Positions 5,632 through 6,734 of a DNA stretch of 6,734 nucleotides are shown here, piece after piece. Location of the stretch: NCBI GenBank assembly GCA_027001525.1, contig JALTMR010000161.1:1-6734 (forward strand), in the 5' to 3' direction. The stretch's first letter is position 1. The number at the start of each line of letters is the position of its first letter. The position numbers were made by a program, and so were the translations under genes. Source of the DNA: Gammaproteobacteria bacterium (GTDB lineage Bacteria; Pseudomonadota; Gammaproteobacteria; Tenderiales; Tenderiaceae). The notes under the pieces were generated by a model. That model did not search any database, was not told the origin of the DNA, and was given only the letters and a program-made list of their open reading frames with translations.

Positions 5632-5647
5632 AGTGAATAAGTGAACA
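5632..5647. repeat. Short tandem repeat AGTGAATA/AGTGAACA in the divergent intergenic region
   Basis: Two adjacent 8-base units differ at a single base. On the minus strand they read TGTTCACT-TATTCACT between the candidate -10 and the start of the ThiE-like gene. They could be a regulator half-site pair or chance. Confidence 0.35.
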
Positions 5648-5649
5648 GA

Positions 5650-5679
5650 ATAATAGGCGCTTGGCTCGCCCCCATACAA
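5650..5679 (-). promoter_or_regulatory. Candidate promoter of the ThiE-like gene
   Basis: On the minus strand TTGTAT (5679-5674, 3 of 6) and TATTAT (5655-5650, 5 of 6) are 18 bases apart, in the 130-base gap between the divergent ThiE-like and SWIM-protein genes. Transcription would start near 5643, about 36 bases before the ATG at 5607, which argues against the upstream start at 5679. Confidence 0.4.
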
Positions 5680-5737
5680 CCCCTCACCAATGAGTTAGAA
5701 TAACGCGTTTAGCCACACAACCTGGTTCCTTCGCGCT

Positions 5738-6734
5738 ATGAAAGAAAAGATCAATCGGGGCGATATCAGACAGTGCCTCAACCAGAGAGCCTACAACCGT
5801 GGCAAAGACTATTTTGAACGCCATCGCGTGCTTCGCGTCAGCATCGAGCAGGAGGACGACATCAGCGTTGAACTCAGCGGTGAGGTCAAGGGCGGTGGCG
5901 CGCGCGTCTACCAGCAAGAGATATTTATCAGCCGTGTCGGCGACACCGTTAACATCCGGGGCTACTGTAGCTGCCCAGTCAGTTTTCAGTGCAAACACGT
6001 CGCGGCGATCTGCCTGCACTACGCCACCTACCTTCAAAAGGGTAAAGGCGGAAACACGCAACCGCAGGACAGCTGCCTCAGCTGGCTCGATTCACTCCAT
6101 GAGACACAGGCCGGGTCGATATCACAAACACCGCCGGCCGCTGGCTCACAACTGCTCGTCTACCAGCTCTCCGGCACACGGGCGACGGGCAAAATGGCGG
6201 TCAGTTTCTACGCCACGCGCATGCTGAAAAAAGGGGGCCTGGGCAAGGGGCGCGCCATCAGTCTGCATAACTTTGACTCCTCCTACCACAGCCCCGACTA
6301 CGCCCAACCCGTTGATCTGGAGATCGGCAAAATTCTCAGTGCAATGCATCGTTCGAGCTGGGACGCATCGCTCACTCTCAACGGCGAGCTGGGCTTTCTG
6401 GCCCTGACCAAAATGATCCAGACCGGCCGCTGTGTCTGGCAGGACTATCGCAACAACCCGCCGTTAACATTCGGCACCCCGAGAGAACTCCAGCACCAGT
6501 GGATGGACGACGGCGGCAAAGGCACCCACCTTCAAATCGGGCTGGAGCCCGAGGCCCAGCTGCTGCTGACCGAGCCGCCGCTCTATCTCGACCCGCAAGC
6601 CAGTGTCGTCGGCCCGCTCACCAATCCGGCAGCAGCAGAGTATCAGGTGCTCGGTGTCTTTGCTGCGGATAAACTGGAGGTGGTTGCACAGGCACTGGCC
6701 AGCCTCGGCAGTCACCGTGCCCTGATTGTGCACG
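5738..6734 (+). CDS. N-terminal part of a SWIM zinc-finger protein, probable SNF2-family DEAD/DEAH helicase (3' partial)
   Basis: An open frame runs from ATG at 5738 to the window end with no stop (332 codons). The N-terminus (MKEKINRGDIRQ, then RAYNRGKDYFERHRV) is typical of SWIM proteins. The SWIM zinc finger is clear: Cys77-Ser-Cys79, five residues, Cys85-Lys-His87 (CSCPVSFQCKH). Residues from about 140 to 332 (SGTRATGKMAVSFYATRMLK and a later LYLDPQASVVGPL) match, from memory, the region between SWIM and the helicase core in bacterial SNF2 proteins of about 1,000 residues or more. The ATPase motifs would lie beyond the window, so SNF2 identity is inferred. An in-frame TAG at 5696-5698 and no earlier start codon support ATG 5738, although no Shine-Dalgarno is visible. 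A possible -10 TAGAAT (5696-5701) has only a poor -35. The gene is divergent from the ThiE-like gene. Likely role: ATP-driven remodelling of DNA- or RNA-protein complexes. Confidence 0.85.
   Translation, partial: MKEKINRGDIRQCLNQRAYNRGKDYFERHRVLRVSIEQEDDISVELSGEVKGGGARVYQQEIFISRVGDTVNIRGYCSCPVSFQCKHVAAICLHYATYLQKGKGGNTQPQDSCLSWLDSLHETQAGSISQTPPAAGSQLLVYQLSGTRATGKMAVSFYATRMLKKGGLGKGRAISLHNFDSSYHSPDYAQPVDLEIGKILSAMHRSSWDASLTLNGELGFLALTKMIQTGRCVWQDYRNNPPLTFGTPRELQHQWMDDGGKGTHLQIGLEPEAQLLLTEPPLYLDPQASVVGPLTNPAAAEYQVLGVFAADKLEVVAQALASLGSHRALIVH

Noticed and set aside
5608..5737. Possible TPP riboswitch upstream of the ThiE-like gene
   Set aside because: The 130-base intergenic region has none of the conserved THI-box sequence (such as CUGAGA) that I could find on the minus strand, and it also serves a divergent gene.
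5684..6061. Minus-strand open frame opposite the SWIM protein start
   Set aside because: The plus strand encodes the SWIM zinc finger in the same region; the minus-strand product shows no family pattern.
6464..6733. Minus-strand open frame at the right end
   Set aside because: It is a shadow of the continuing plus-strand SWIM protein frame.

Overview
The window looks like chromosomal DNA from a gammaproteobacterium, perhaps an environmental or marine one. The clues are a moderately high GC content, dense packing, a phosphorelay tied to cyclic-di-GMP turnover, and a ThiE-like protein that resembles the C-terminal half of the Nudix-ThiE fusions common in Gammaproteobacteria. The genus cannot be fixed from the sequence alone. 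Seven protein genes are present, two of them cut by the window ends. I see no tRNA, rRNA, CRISPR array, insertion sequence or phage gene. No gene-free stretch exceeds about 155 bases.

Left third (1-2820, + strand): a tightly packed signalling operon. It holds the C-terminal receiver domain of a protein that is probably a hybrid sensor kinase, a small stand-alone Hpt protein, and a 687-residue REC-PAS-GGDEF-EAL protein. Gaps are 3 and 10 bases. Together they read as a complete His-Asp-His-Asp relay ending in a c-di-GMP enzyme. The EAL domain keeps its catalytic residues. The GGDEF domain has lost key ones (SGDTF in place of GGDEF, and a metal-binding Asp changed to Gly), so the output is probably c-di-GMP hydrolysis. 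The Hpt protein keeps its His but has an unusual sequence right after it.

Middle (2843-4010, - strand): a Xre/MbcA/ParS-type antitoxin followed by a RES-domain toxin (NAD+-degrading family). Their stop and start codons overlap. A candidate promoter with an overlapping palindrome lies upstream, as expected for autoregulation. The toxin gene converges on the EAL gene with a 22-base gap containing an inverted repeat.

Right (4036-5607, - strand): an NmrA-like NAD(P)-binding SDR protein with a clear ribosome binding site and a strong intrinsic terminator, preceded by a small ThiE/TenI-like protein. The latter lacks both the Nudix half and the metal-binding aspartates of true thiamine phosphate synthase.

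Far right (5738-6734, + strand): the N-terminal 332 residues of a protein with a SWIM zinc finger (CxCx5CxH), most likely a SNF2-family helicase whose motor domain lies beyond the window. It is divergent from the ThiE-like gene across a 130-base intergenic region.

All families are known ones. The most interesting points are the unusual Hpt motif inside an otherwise complete relay, the inactive-looking GGDEF joined to an intact EAL domain, and the stand-alone degenerate ThiE-like protein.
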